From assembly GCA_028715725.1 (NCBI GenBank), contig JAQURG010000032.1, positions 1 through 39,095 of the forward strand: a DNA stretch of 39,095 nt, given 5' to 3'. Below, one piece after another: positions 1 through 7,608 of the stretch. Origin of the DNA: Methylococcales bacterium (GTDB lineage Bacteria; Pseudomonadota; Gammaproteobacteria; Methylococcales; Methylomonadaceae). The translations under genes were made by a program, and so were the position numbers. The notes under the pieces were generated by a model that was given only the letters and a program-made list of their open reading frames with translations, was not told where the DNA came from and searched no databases. The number at the start of each line of letters is the position of its first letter. Positions within the stretch are counted from its first letter, which is position 1.

Positions 1-500
1 ATGTTGCCGTCTACAACTGGATCAAGGCACAGGGAGAGTCAATTGAGGCCATTCGCTCTGCTACCGGCGTTGATGGGGTCGAAATGGATGAAATGCATAC
101 CTCTATAGGCGCCAAAAAAACGTTTGCAGGATAGGGATGGCTGTTGATCGAAATGGAAAACGATTTCTCAACTGCGAAGTGGGTTCCCGCGACACCGACA
201 CCGGGCGAAAGCTCTGGGATTGCATTAAAAACAATAGCATAACAGACGTCATGAGTAACTACTGGAGTCCTTATGAAACATGCGTTCCGCAAAAGCTGCC
301 TACGCAATCAAAAGCCGAAACCTGTACAATCGAAGGCTATAATAGCTTGTTCAGGCATTTTCTGGCCAGGCTGCGCCGAAGGTCGAAGTGCTATAGCAAA
401 AGCAAAGACATGCTTAAATATTCCGTCATGCTGCTAATGCTCAAATGGAACGGAGAACTAAAAGCTATACTTGATTAACAATGCCATGTTCCCGACCGTC
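1..500 (+). mobile_element. Right part of an IS1-family insertion sequence
   Basis: The left end lies outside the window. The right boundary is estimated at about 496-501, because a second transposase reading on the opposite strand loses its family sequence there. No target duplication can be checked with only one end present. The element carries an InsB-like transposase in two reading frames, described separately. Exact terminal inverted repeats were not identified. Confidence 0.7.
3..478 (+). pseudogene. IS1-family transposase (InsB-like), frame broken at an A7C run, 5' partial
   Basis: Catalyses IS1 transposition. The first part reads from position 3 to a stop at 132-134 and includes VEMDEMHTSIGAKK, the IS1 catalytic-domain entry. 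The second part is in another frame from about 119 to 478 and includes AVDRNGKRFLNCEVGSRDTD and a C-terminal segment rich in Arg and Ser (FLARLRRRSKCYSKS). The two parts join exactly if the ribosome slips back one base at the seven A residues of 114-120 followed by C. IS1 elements do use a programmed -1 shift at an A-run, but in classical IS1 it lies upstream of this point, at the insA-insB junction. A simple indel is therefore equally possible. The 5' end, including the InsA part, is outside the window. Confidence 0.75.
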
Positions 501-818
501 GCTATGCACCATGTTCACGACGCTAATGCCGCGCACCAAGCCACCTTCCGCACCGCTATACTGTTTTTTCACTAACTCGATCGACTTGGAATAGCGCTTG
601 TCCTGCACGCTGTCATCAATGATCAGGAACGCCTCGGCAATGTTACGGATCAGACCTTTTACCATCTCCCACACCTGCCGGGCGGTAATCCGGTTGCGTT
701 TTAGGAAATTGCTGACCATGTCGCGACTGACGTTATCCAAATGCTCCGCTAGGTTAAAGCAGGTGTAGTTGATCGGCGTGCTGATCAGGTATTCAACATA
801 TTTTTGCTTGGTGATCAT
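465..818 (-). pseudogene. Truncated IS701/IS4-like DDE transposase, N-terminal fragment
   Basis: Reads leftward from a likely ATG at 818 (MITKQKYVEYLIS). Residues about 70-80 include LIIDDSVQDK, which carries the first catalytic aspartate of the DDE fold, followed by YSGAEGGLVRGISVVNMVHS, a familiar block in this family. After NMVHSDG (about position 500) the family sequence stops, and the frame continues only briefly to a stop at 465-467 in unrelated sequence. The remaining two thirds, with the other catalytic residues, are absent. The break coincides with the right end of the IS1-family element, so that element probably inserted here. The family name is from memory of similar sequences, not a search. 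Confidence 0.7.
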
Positions 819-922
819 GCCCACTACCAGTATGTCATGGCGTATGAAATTATTTGCGGTATAAAGAATTTTACCAGAGAATCGCACTCTGAAAAATGAT
901 TTTAAATGGCATTATGTCGGTT

Positions 923-952
923 TTGACTGGCGCTAAAGAAAATTCAGATAAG
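923..952 (+). promoter_or_regulatory. Candidate sigma-70 promoter upstream of the polyene cluster
   Basis: TTGACT at 923-928 and GATAAG at 947-952 are separated by 18 bases. The -35 matches consensus at five of six positions, the -10 at four. It lies about 150 bases upstream of the first cluster gene and downstream of the IS debris. This is a motif match only. Confidence 0.35.
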
Positions 953-1100
953 ACAAAATTGAGCATGCGGCTTCTTCAAACTGATTAAACTCAAGAAAAA
1001 CGGTAATGGCTGATCAATTATGGACAACATGCCAAACCTCTTTTTCAGCCATTATTGATAACGCTCTATTATGCTGAGCATTTTTTGTCAGGTAATTTTT

Positions 1101-2606
1101 ATGTCCAATTTGCTTATGACACCTTACGACGACGTTTTTGGTAAGTTCATGAATACATCTCTGGATACGCTGCTAGCGGAACATAGCGCAGTCAATGCCG
1201 AAAACAAGGTTTTGGCTCTGTTCCATCGTTGCGCGGCGGAGGTTCCTGCTTATCGCCAGTTTCTCAAGGAGAGAGGCGTGAATCCTGGAAAAGTCACTTC
1301 TTTTTCAGCATTTCAAGCGTTGCCGCTGATGAGCAAGGCCGATTACATGCAGGTTTATCCGCTGCCGGAGCGCTGTCTGGGCGGTAGTCTCAGAGGTTCC
1401 GACCGGGTGGCCGTCTCTTCCGGATCTACAGGAAACCCGACGTTCTGGCCGAGGTCTGTCGCTTATGAACTGGATGTGGCGCTGCGTTTCGAACAGGTAT
1501 TTTATGACAGTTTTCGCGCCCATCAGCGCAGTACTTTAGCTATAGTTTGCTTTGCCTTGGGCAATTGGGTGGGGGGATTGTTTACGACGTCCTGTTGCTG
1601 GCATTTGGCTCGTAAAGATTATCCATTGATGGTTGCGACGCCCGGCAACAACAAGGCGGAAATCTTCCGGGTAGTGCGCGAGCTGTCGCCCCATTTCGAG
1701 CAAACGGTGCTGCTGGGTTATCCGCCTTTTGTTAAGGACGTGATTGACGCCGGCGGCGCTGAAGGTATTGAATGGGCAAGTTTCAATCCCAAGCTGGTCT
1801 TTGCAGGCGAGGTGTTTAGCGAAGAATGGCGCAGCTTGATGGGGCAGCGCATCGGTTCTAAATCTCCCTGTTATGATTCCGCTTCGCTGTACGGCACTGC
1901 CGATGGCGGTGTGCTCGGCAATGAAACGCCGTTCAGCATCGCTATTCGCCGCTGGCTGGGTAATCATCCCGAAGCCGCCCGTAATTTGTTTGGCGAATCC
2001 CGGCTGCCGACACTGGTGCAGTATGATCCGGTCAGCCGGTTTTTCGAAACGTATGACGGAACGCTGGTGGTTTCCGGGGAAAATAGCGTACCTCTGGTGC
2101 GCTACCACATCGCCGACAAGGGCGGTATGCTGAGCTACGATGAGATGTGGAGTTTTCTTAAGGAGCATAGCGTGAAATCTTTTGACGAGCTTGGCCTGCA
2201 TAAGGATGTTCAGCCGCGCAATCTGCCGTTTGTCTATGTGTTTGGGCGATCGGATTTCACAGTATCCTATTACGGCGCGAATATTTATCCCGAAAATGTC
2301 ACTGTCGGCCTGGAGCTGCCGGAAATCATGACCTGGGTGACCGGTAAATTCGTGCTGGAAGCGCCGGAAACCCAAGACGGCGACAAGTATCTGCATATTG
2401 TCGTGGAGCTATTGCCCGGTGTTGAGCCCGAAGCAATGATGGCGCTGTTAATAGCCGAGTCTGTACGTGCGCAGTTGTTGCGCTTGAATAGCGAATTCGC
2501 CAACTATACGCCGGCAGAGCGGCAATTGCCCGTGGTGACTTTGCGTTCTTTTGCAGACGCTGAATATTTCCCCGCAGGGGTCAAGCACCGCTATACGCGT
2601 AGATGA
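1101..2606 (+). CDS. PaaK/CapK-family AMP-forming ligase (phenylacetate-CoA ligase-like)
   Basis: A member of the ANL superfamily close to phenylacetate-CoA ligases, which activate carboxylic acids as acyl-adenylates. The P-loop-like motif SSGSTGNPTFW is near residue 105. A YGTADGG segment matches the A5 (YGxxE) region but lacks the usual glutamate. FGRSDF near residue 385 marks the C-terminal hinge. The start was placed at ATG 1101 (MSNLLM); an ATG ten codons upstream (1071) is in frame but less likely. It is the first gene of the plus-strand polyene operon. Classical APE clusters encode a ligase that loads the aromatic starter onto a carrier protein, so that role is possible here, but this is not the usual ApeH-type sequence. 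The substrate cannot be read from the sequence. Confidence 0.8.
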   Translation: MSNLLMTPYDDVFGKFMNTSLDTLLAEHSAVNAENKVLALFHRCAAEVPAYRQFLKERGVNPGKVTSFSAFQALPLMSKADYMQVYPLPERCLGGSLRGSDRVAVSSGSTGNPTFWPRSVAYELDVALRFEQVFYDSFRAHQRSTLAIVCFALGNWVGGLFTTSCCWHLARKDYPLMVATPGNNKAEIFRVVRELSPHFEQTVLLGYPPFVKDVIDAGGAEGIEWASFNPKLVFAGEVFSEEWRSLMGQRIGSKSPCYDSASLYGTADGGVLGNETPFSIAIRRWLGNHPEAARNLFGESRLPTLVQYDPVSRFFETYDGTLVVSGENSVPLVRYHIADKGGMLSYDEMWSFLKEHSVKSFDELGLHKDVQPRNLPFVYVFGRSDFTVSYYGANIYPENVTVGLELPEIMTWVTGKFVLEAPETQDGDKYLHIVVELLPGVEPEAMMALLIAESVRAQLLRLNSEFANYTPAERQLPVVTLRSFADAEYFPAGVKHRYTRR

Positions 2607-2615
2607 GCTAATGTC

Positions 2616-2936
2616 ATGTATAAATTGAGCTTTTATGTTCCGGAATCACATCTTGAACAGGTCAAACACGCCTTATTTGCAAAAGGAGCCGGACATTATA
2701 AGGCGTATGACCAATGCTGTTGGCAAGTGCGAGGCGAAGGTCAATTCAGGCCTTTGGCCGATAGGCAGCCTTATTCAGGCAAACTCTTCCGGTTGGAAAA
2801 GGCGCCGGAATATAAGGTGGAAATGATTTGTAGCAGCGCGGCTATTAAAGAAGCTGTGCAGGCATTGCTCAGCGTTCATCCTTATGAAGAGCCCGCTTAT
2901 GAGATAGTCAGGATCTTGACTATTGATGATTTATAA
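2616..2936 (+). CDS. Small stand-alone NIF3/YqfO-like domain protein
   Basis: A 106-residue protein resembling the ferredoxin-like, PII-like insert domain of NIF3/YqfO family proteins. Typical features are YKLSFYVPESHLEQVKHALF at the N-terminus, the central GxFRPL-like stretch (GQFRPL), and VHPYEEPAYEI near the end. Full NIF3 proteins are about 250 to 370 residues, so this is only the small domain, which occurs alone in many bacteria. It begins 9 bases after the ligase stop and is probably co-transcribed. Its role is unknown; nothing in the family ties it to polyene synthesis. Confidence 0.7.
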   Translation: MYKLSFYVPESHLEQVKHALFAKGAGHYKAYDQCCWQVRGEGQFRPLADRQPYSGKLFRLEKAPEYKVEMICSSAAIKEAVQALLSVHPYEEPAYEIVRILTIDDL

Positions 2937-3324
2937 AAGCTACAGGCAGTCTTACGGCTAATCCTGTTTTTCATAAAATCAAACTTCATCAGAATAATTC
3001 CTCCGTTTTTGGCAATTTATCGGGCTGGTCATGCGTGCGTGATGCGTCTTGACAGTTAATGGCAGAGCGGTTTCCGCCGGTATGAGAAATTGAATGGATG
3101 ACTTTAGGGGCGGCTGTGCCAATTATTCTGGCATAATAGCCAAGTTAAAAAGACGCCGGTTCTTGGTCGGGAACTCGATGTTATACTCCAGGCTCAGGAC
3201 TATGCAAAATGGAAAAAATATAAAACGAGAACCGGGTCGATTTGGATTATCGAAGGTCATATAAAGGCAAGCCCTGATTTGAATGTTTCTCTTCCGCTGA
3301 TCAATGATCACAATCAAGTAGACT
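2937..3324. other. 388-base gap with an open C-terminal-like fragment, no clear gene
   Basis: No gene with a good start and a recognised product is present. One plus-strand frame is open from 3108 to a stop at 3330-3332 and ends QVDYE, overlapping the ketoreductase start as translationally coupled genes do. It has no ATG, GTG or TTG start in that stretch and is closed upstream by TAG at 3105-3107. A second frame (ATG 3094 to 3267) would encode a basic 57-residue peptide with no recognisable motif. The stretch could be a gene remnant. Confidence 0.4.
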
Positions 3325-4050
3325 ATGAATAAAACTGTTTTAGTAACCGGCTCCAGTCGAGGGATAGGTAAAGCCATTGCCGTATACCTGGCTCATCAGG
3401 GTTTTGATCTGGTTCTTCATTGCCGTAGTCAGCGTAATCATGCCGAACAGGTCGCTGTCGAAGTTGAACAGTTGGGACAAACGGCCAGAATCTTGCAATT
3501 TGATATTGCCGATCGTGCGCAATGCTCGGCACAATTAAACCTGGATATGGAAACTCACGGCGCATATTACGGTGTTGTTTGTAATGCCGGTATTACGGCG
3601 GATAACGCCTTCCCATCACTCACGGAAGAAGAATGGAATAGTGTGATTCATACCAATCTTGACGGCTTTTATAATGTTTTGCAGCCTGTAGTCATGCCCA
3701 TGATCAGGCGGCGCGAGCCCGGCCGCATTGTCACGCTGTCTTCGGTATCCGGTTTGATGGGTAACCGCGGACAGGTCAATTACAGTGCCGCAAAAGCGGG
3801 CATTATCGGCGCGACAAAAGCGCTCGCTTTAGAGCTGGCGAAACGGGACATTACCGTTAACTGTGTGGCTCCGGGGCTTATCGATACGGGCATGGTCAGC
3901 GAATTGCCTCTTGATGAAATAAAAAAAATGATTCCAGCGCGCAGAATCGGCAGCCCCAGGGAAGTTGCGGCCGCGGTAGCGTTTTTGATGTCTAACGATG
4001 CCGGCTATATTACCCGTCAGGTTATTTCTGTCAATGGCGGTCTGTGTTGA
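3325..4050 (+). CDS. 3-oxoacyl-ACP reductase, FabG-type (ketoreductase of the polyene pathway)
   Basis: Short-chain dehydrogenase that would reduce the beta-keto group on the growing ACP-bound chain with NADPH. The cofactor motif TGSSRGIG is at residues 8-15, the NAG motif at 87-89 and the structural Asn at 111. The catalytic Ser, Tyr and Lys lie at about S140, Y153 and K157 in the YSAAK segment. At 241 residues it has standard FabG length. It sits directly before the chain-length factor gene; the equivalent APE gene (ApeQ) supplies the ketoreduction needed before each dehydration. Confidence 0.92.
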   Translation: MNKTVLVTGSSRGIGKAIAVYLAHQGFDLVLHCRSQRNHAEQVAVEVEQLGQTARILQFDIADRAQCSAQLNLDMETHGAYYGVVCNAGITADNAFPSLTEEEWNSVIHTNLDGFYNVLQPVVMPMIRRREPGRIVTLSSVSGLMGNRGQVNYSAAKAGIIGATKALALELAKRDITVNCVAPGLIDTGMVSELPLDEIKKMIPARRIGSPREVAAAVAFLMSNDAGYITRQVISVNGGLC

Positions 4051-4059
4051 TGAAATAGT

Positions 4060-4770
4060 ATGCAGCAGAGTTTCATTTTACAATACTGGGCAGTCTGGCC
4101 GCCATTGCAGCCCGACGCAGAACAGGATTCAGCCAGACAGAATGAATTGCTGGCAAATGTGCCGAAAATGTTGAAACGGCGCTTGAGCCCATTGGCCAAG
4201 ACTGTATTTTGCGCCGCTCATCAGTGTATCGATGAGCACATGATTATACCGACAGTTTTCAGCTCCAGTCATGGCGAATTGTCCAGGTCCTTCTCGATGA
4301 TGGAAAGGCTGGAAGCCGGCGAGGAGGGCTCGCCGACGTCATTCAGCCTGTCGGTGCACAATGCTATCGCCGGGCTTTTTTCCATGATCTGGAAGAATAA
4401 ATTGCAATGCACTGTAGTGGCTCCGGGCGAGGAAGGGATGGCGGCGGGCTTTATTGAAGCGTCAGGATTGCTGTATGAAGGCGCGGAGCGAGTATTGCTG
4501 GTATTTTATGATGAGCCGCTGGTGGACTTTTATCCTTCTGCCCCGTTTAAATTATCAACCGATGAAAGCAGAGCCCTGGCGTTACTCATCGCTAAAAAAG
4601 GCGAAGGGCAGAAGCTGACAATGTCTTCATCATCAGCGGCCGGAAATGACGGCGAGCAACCGGTGCAATTAACAGCTTTTATCCGGTTTTTAGCAGGACC
4701 GCAAGCACAATTGACACTTGAAACTTATCGACGCAGTTGGCGTTGGGAAAAAGATGATCAAGCGGATTAA
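4060..4770 (+). CDS. Beta-ketoacyl synthase chain-length factor (ApeC-like)
   Basis: A 236-residue protein of the ketosynthase-like family that lacks catalytic function. It resembles the chain-length factors of APE clusters, which pair with an active ketosynthase to set polyene length. Features are the N-terminal FILQYWAVWPP block, the FSSSHGELSRSFSMMERL stretch near residue 67, and the FSLSVHNAIAGLFSM stretch, where an active ketosynthase would carry its nucleophilic cysteine. It overlaps the next gene by 17 bases. The active ketosynthase partners are the two minus-strand genes at 12977 and 14765. Confidence 0.88.
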   Translation: MQQSFILQYWAVWPPLQPDAEQDSARQNELLANVPKMLKRRLSPLAKTVFCAAHQCIDEHMIIPTVFSSSHGELSRSFSMMERLEAGEEGSPTSFSLSVHNAIAGLFSMIWKNKLQCTVVAPGEEGMAAGFIEASGLLYEGAERVLLVFYDEPLVDFYPSAPFKLSTDESRALALLIAKKGEGQKLTMSSSSAAGNDGEQPVQLTAFIRFLAGPQAQLTLETYRRSWRWEKDDQAD

Positions 4771-5536
4771 TTATTACTGGCGGCTGTTCGCGACGGGCCT
4801 TAGCTTCAGTGTTTTCGGTATCGGCGGGGTTTTGTTATGGATTGTGGTGTTTCCGCTGCTGAATATCATCCCCGGCAATCCGCCGCACAAGAAACAACGT
4901 TCGCAAAAATGTGTGCAGCTCAGCTTTTATCTGTTTATCGGTCTAATGCATCGCATCGGTATTATGACTTATGAAATTACCGGACTGGAAAAGCTTAACA
5001 GGCCCGGCCAGCTGATTATAGCCAATCATCCGACTTTGATCGATATTGTTTTTCTGATCAGCAGAATTCCAGCGGCAAACTGCATCGTTAAAGAAAAGTT
5101 ATGGCATAATCTTTTTACTAAAGGCCCTATCATCAATGCCGGATATATCAGTAACGGCGATCCGGAAAAAATGATCCACGACTGTGTCGCCTGCTTGCAG
5201 AATGGCGGCACGATGATCATTTTTCCAGAAGGCACCCGTTCGGTTCCCGGCAAAGCCTACAAGTTTCAGCGCGGCGCTGCGGCTATTGCTTTGCAGGCTA
5301 ATGCTATTGTGACGCCGGTAACGCTAAGCTGTATTCCCGGCACACTGACCAAAGCCGAGAAATGGTATCAGATCCCGGAACGCCGTTTTCATTTGGCGAT
5401 GCATGTGGGAGATGATATGGTGCTGGACGATTTTCAGGCGATGGAACCTAAAACACTGGCCGTTCGTCGCTTTAATCGCTATTTACAGGATTATTTTAGT
5501 CAACAAAGAGAAGGTTATGAGCAGTTTGGAGAATGA
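4754..5536 (+). CDS. PlsC-family 1-acyl-glycerol-3-phosphate acyltransferase-like (ApeD-like)
   Basis: Membrane-bound lysophospholipid-type acyltransferase. The catalytic NHPTLID (H92, D97; an HX4D motif) and FPEGTRS at 157-163 are both present, after an N-terminal hydrophobic region at residues 12-40. The start was placed at ATG 4754 (MIKRINYYW), which gives a small overlap with the preceding gene; an in-frame ATG at 4718 would extend into it. In APE clusters such an enzyme is thought to help attach the polyene to a glycerolipid. The acceptor is not readable from sequence. Confidence 0.88.
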   Translation: MIKRINYYWRLFATGLSFSVFGIGGVLLWIVVFPLLNIIPGNPPHKKQRSQKCVQLSFYLFIGLMHRIGIMTYEITGLEKLNRPGQLIIANHPTLIDIVFLISRIPAANCIVKEKLWHNLFTKGPIINAGYISNGDPEKMIHDCVACLQNGGTMIIFPEGTRSVPGKAYKFQRGAAAIALQANAIVTPVTLSCIPGTLTKAEKWYQIPERRFHLAMHVGDDMVLDDFQAMEPKTLAVRRFNRYLQDYFSQQREGYEQFGE

Positions 5537-5774
5537 ATTAAAGCAATTGATTATTGACTCGCTGGATTTGGAGGATATCAATGTTGACGAGATAGACAGT
5601 CAGGAACCTTTATTTAATGAAGGGCTGGGACTGGATTCAATTGATGCGCTGGAGCTGGGATTGGCGATCAGGAAGAAATATAATGTCCGGATTGATGCGG
5701 AAAAAGACGATGTGGTGAAAATATTCGGCTCGGTCGCGGCGCTGGCTGAATTTATCGAATCTGAAAGGAACTGA
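5517..5774 (+). CDS. Acyl carrier protein 1 of the polyene cluster
   Basis: An 85-residue acidic carrier protein with the phosphopantetheine attachment motif GLDSID (Ser41) and the helical pattern of type II ACPs. The start at ATG 5517 overlaps the acyltransferase end by 20 bases; longer in-frame starts lie inside that gene. The GLGLDSID form matches the first of the two tandem ACPs of APE clusters. Confidence 0.92.
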   Translation: MSSLENELKQLIIDSLDLEDINVDEIDSQEPLFNEGLGLDSIDALELGLAIRKKYNVRIDAEKDDVVKIFGSVAALAEFIESERN

Positions 5775-5780
5775 GACCGT

Positions 5781-6029
5781 ATGAAAAATCGTAATGAAAT
5801 TCTACAGTTGCTTAAGGATATTATGCTGGAGATGTTTGAGATTGAACCGGATGAGGTAACACTGGAAGCTCGGCTTTACGAAGACCTCGATTTTGACAGT
5901 ATTGATGCGGTCGACATGATCGTCAAACTGAAAGAAATGACCGGCAAGGCGCTTAGACCGGAAGATTTTAAAAATGCGCGCACCGTTAACGATGTGGTGG
6001 AAGCCGTCTATAAACTGATCGATGAATAA
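5781..6029 (+). CDS. Acyl carrier protein 2 of the polyene cluster
   Basis: An 82-residue type II carrier protein with the DFDSID attachment site (Ser40) and strongly acidic helices. It starts 6 bases after the previous ACP stop. Tandem ACPs of different sequence are a hallmark of APE clusters; one usually carries the starter and the other the chain or malonyl unit. Which does which here cannot be decided. Confidence 0.92.
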   Translation: MKNRNEILQLLKDIMLEMFEIEPDEVTLEARLYEDLDFDSIDAVDMIVKLKEMTGKALRPEDFKNARTVNDVVEAVYKLIDE

Positions 6030-6233
6030 AATGAGGTGCGTCTATTCATTCGGAAACAGCTGTCTGCTTACAGTCGGCGATAAATTATTAATATTGACTT
6101 GGCCGGCTTGCGCATGAATTTTAACAGCATAATCTTGCGCCTTTATTGGCAAAATACAATCCCTTCCATTTTAAAATGGCGCAGGATAACCTGTTGATTT
6201 CAAAAAGCGCAGGAAATTGTTTTTTGGGATACT

Positions 6234-7193
6234 GTGGCGATGCCCCGTTTTACTGCTGAGAACCCGGCGATGAAACACTGGGCGCAAATGCAAGAGCGGG
6301 GCATTATCTGGGGCATGCAGGCGCTGTTAAAAGTGTACCTGCTGTTTGGCCGCACGGTACTGCAAATCTTTTTATATCCGGTCGTCAGCTATTACTGGCT
6401 GGTCAATAGCAAAGGCAGGCAAGCCAGTCTCGACTATTTGCAAAAGGTCTCGGCTTATTTGCCGGACAAACGTATTCAGACCGGCTTATTGGGCAGCTAC
6501 CGTCATTTTATTTGCTTTGCCAATGCCATTATCGACAAACTGGCGGCCTGGAGTGGTGCTTTATCCTTGCAGAATATCGAGTATCATGGCCGCGAGGCTA
6601 TCATGAGCCATGTTGAACAGGGGCAGGGGCTATTGGTTTTGGGTTCTCACCTTGGGAATATGGAGGTCTGCCGGGTCATTGCCTATCTTGGAAAAAAAGT
6701 GACGGTCAATGTACTGGTGCACACCAAACATGCGGAAAAATTCAATGCCTTGCTGAATCGCTATGCCAAAGGCGGAGCTATGAACCTTATTCAGGTTACC
6801 GAGATAAATGCAGCAACAGCCATGACGCTGGCAGACCGGATAGAAGCCGGTGAACTGGTGGTTATTGCTGCCGACAGAATACCGGTCACCGGTCACGATC
6901 GGGTTGTTCGGGCTGATTTTCTTGGCAAGCCGGCCTTATTTCCACAAGGGCCGTTTATACTGGCGTCATTGCTGAAATGCCCGGTTTATACCTTGTTTTG
7001 TTTAAAACAGCGCGGTAAGCATTTGATACATTTTGAGCATTTTAGTGACAGCTTGTCGTTTCCCAGAAAACAGCGCGATGCGATGATACAGCGCTGTGTA
7101 CAGAAATTTGCCGATAGGTTACAGACATATTGTTTGCAGGAGCCTCTGCAATGGTTCAATTTTTACGATTTCTGGCAGGCTGGGGATGACTAA
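6234..7193 (+). CDS. LpxL/HtrB-like lipid A-type acyltransferase
   Basis: A 319-residue inner-membrane acyltransferase of the LpxL/LPLAT group. The catalytic HX4E motif is GSHLGNME (H139, E144), with a hydrophobic N-terminal segment at about 28-55 and a VVIAADRIPV block near residue 215. GTG 6234 gives MAMPRF; ATG 6240 is an alternative, and a GGGA ribosome-binding site at 6226-6229 could serve either. It follows a 204-base gap, so it may start a second transcript. APE clusters contain such acyltransferases, often fused to a glycosyltransferase; here it stands alone. Confidence 0.85.
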   Translation: MAMPRFTAENPAMKHWAQMQERGIIWGMQALLKVYLLFGRTVLQIFLYPVVSYYWLVNSKGRQASLDYLQKVSAYLPDKRIQTGLLGSYRHFICFANAIIDKLAAWSGALSLQNIEYHGREAIMSHVEQGQGLLVLGSHLGNMEVCRVIAYLGKKVTVNVLVHTKHAEKFNALLNRYAKGGAMNLIQVTEINAATAMTLADRIEAGELVVIAADRIPVTGHDRVVRADFLGKPALFPQGPFILASLLKCPVYTLFCLKQRGKHLIHFEHFSDSLSFPRKQRDAMIQRCVQKFADRLQTYCLQEPLQWFNFYDFWQAGDD

Positions 7194-7608
7194 AAGCATC
7201 GTCGCCTGCAAAGTCGAAATTGAAGTGCCGTTTTTCGACGTCGATCTGATGGAAATCGTCTGGCATGGCCATTATTTGAAGTATTTTGAAGTCGCCCGTT
7301 GCGCATTGCTGGACCAGATCGGCTACAACTATATGCAGATGCGCGCTTCCGGTTATGCCTGGCCGGTCATTGATGTGCGCATACGCTACGCCAGGCCCGC
7401 GAAGTTCGGGCAGAAAATTATCGTCCATGCCGATATCAGCGAATGGGAAAACCGCCTGAAAATCAACTACCGGATTACCGATAAACTGACCGGCGATCGT
7501 CTGACCCGGGGTTATACCTATCAAGTCGCAGTTGATATGACAAGCAATGAAATGTGCTATGAATCACCGCCAATTTTGTGGGAAAAGCTGGGGTTGCATA
7601 AATCGTGA
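7186..7608 (+). CDS. Hotdog-fold acyl-CoA/acyl-ACP thioesterase (4HBT-like)
   Basis: A 140-residue single-domain hotdog protein. FFDVDLMEIVWHGHYLKYFE at the N-terminus is the thioesterase signature with the catalytic Asp region. ATG 7186 overlaps the acyltransferase stop, as in coupled genes. APE clusters encode a comparable thioesterase-like protein. It could release or edit the polyenoyl chain; the exact substrate is unknown. Confidence 0.85.
   Translation: MTKSIVACKVEIEVPFFDVDLMEIVWHGHYLKYFEVARCALLDQIGYNYMQMRASGYAWPVIDVRIRYARPAKFGQKIIVHADISEWENRLKINYRITDKLTGDRLTRGYTYQVAVDMTSNEMCYESPPILWEKLGLHKS

Noticed and set aside
1536-2396. 286-residue open frame on the minus strand
   Set aside because: It lies entirely antisense to the PaaK-like ligase, whose motifs are clear, and shows no recognisable protein features.
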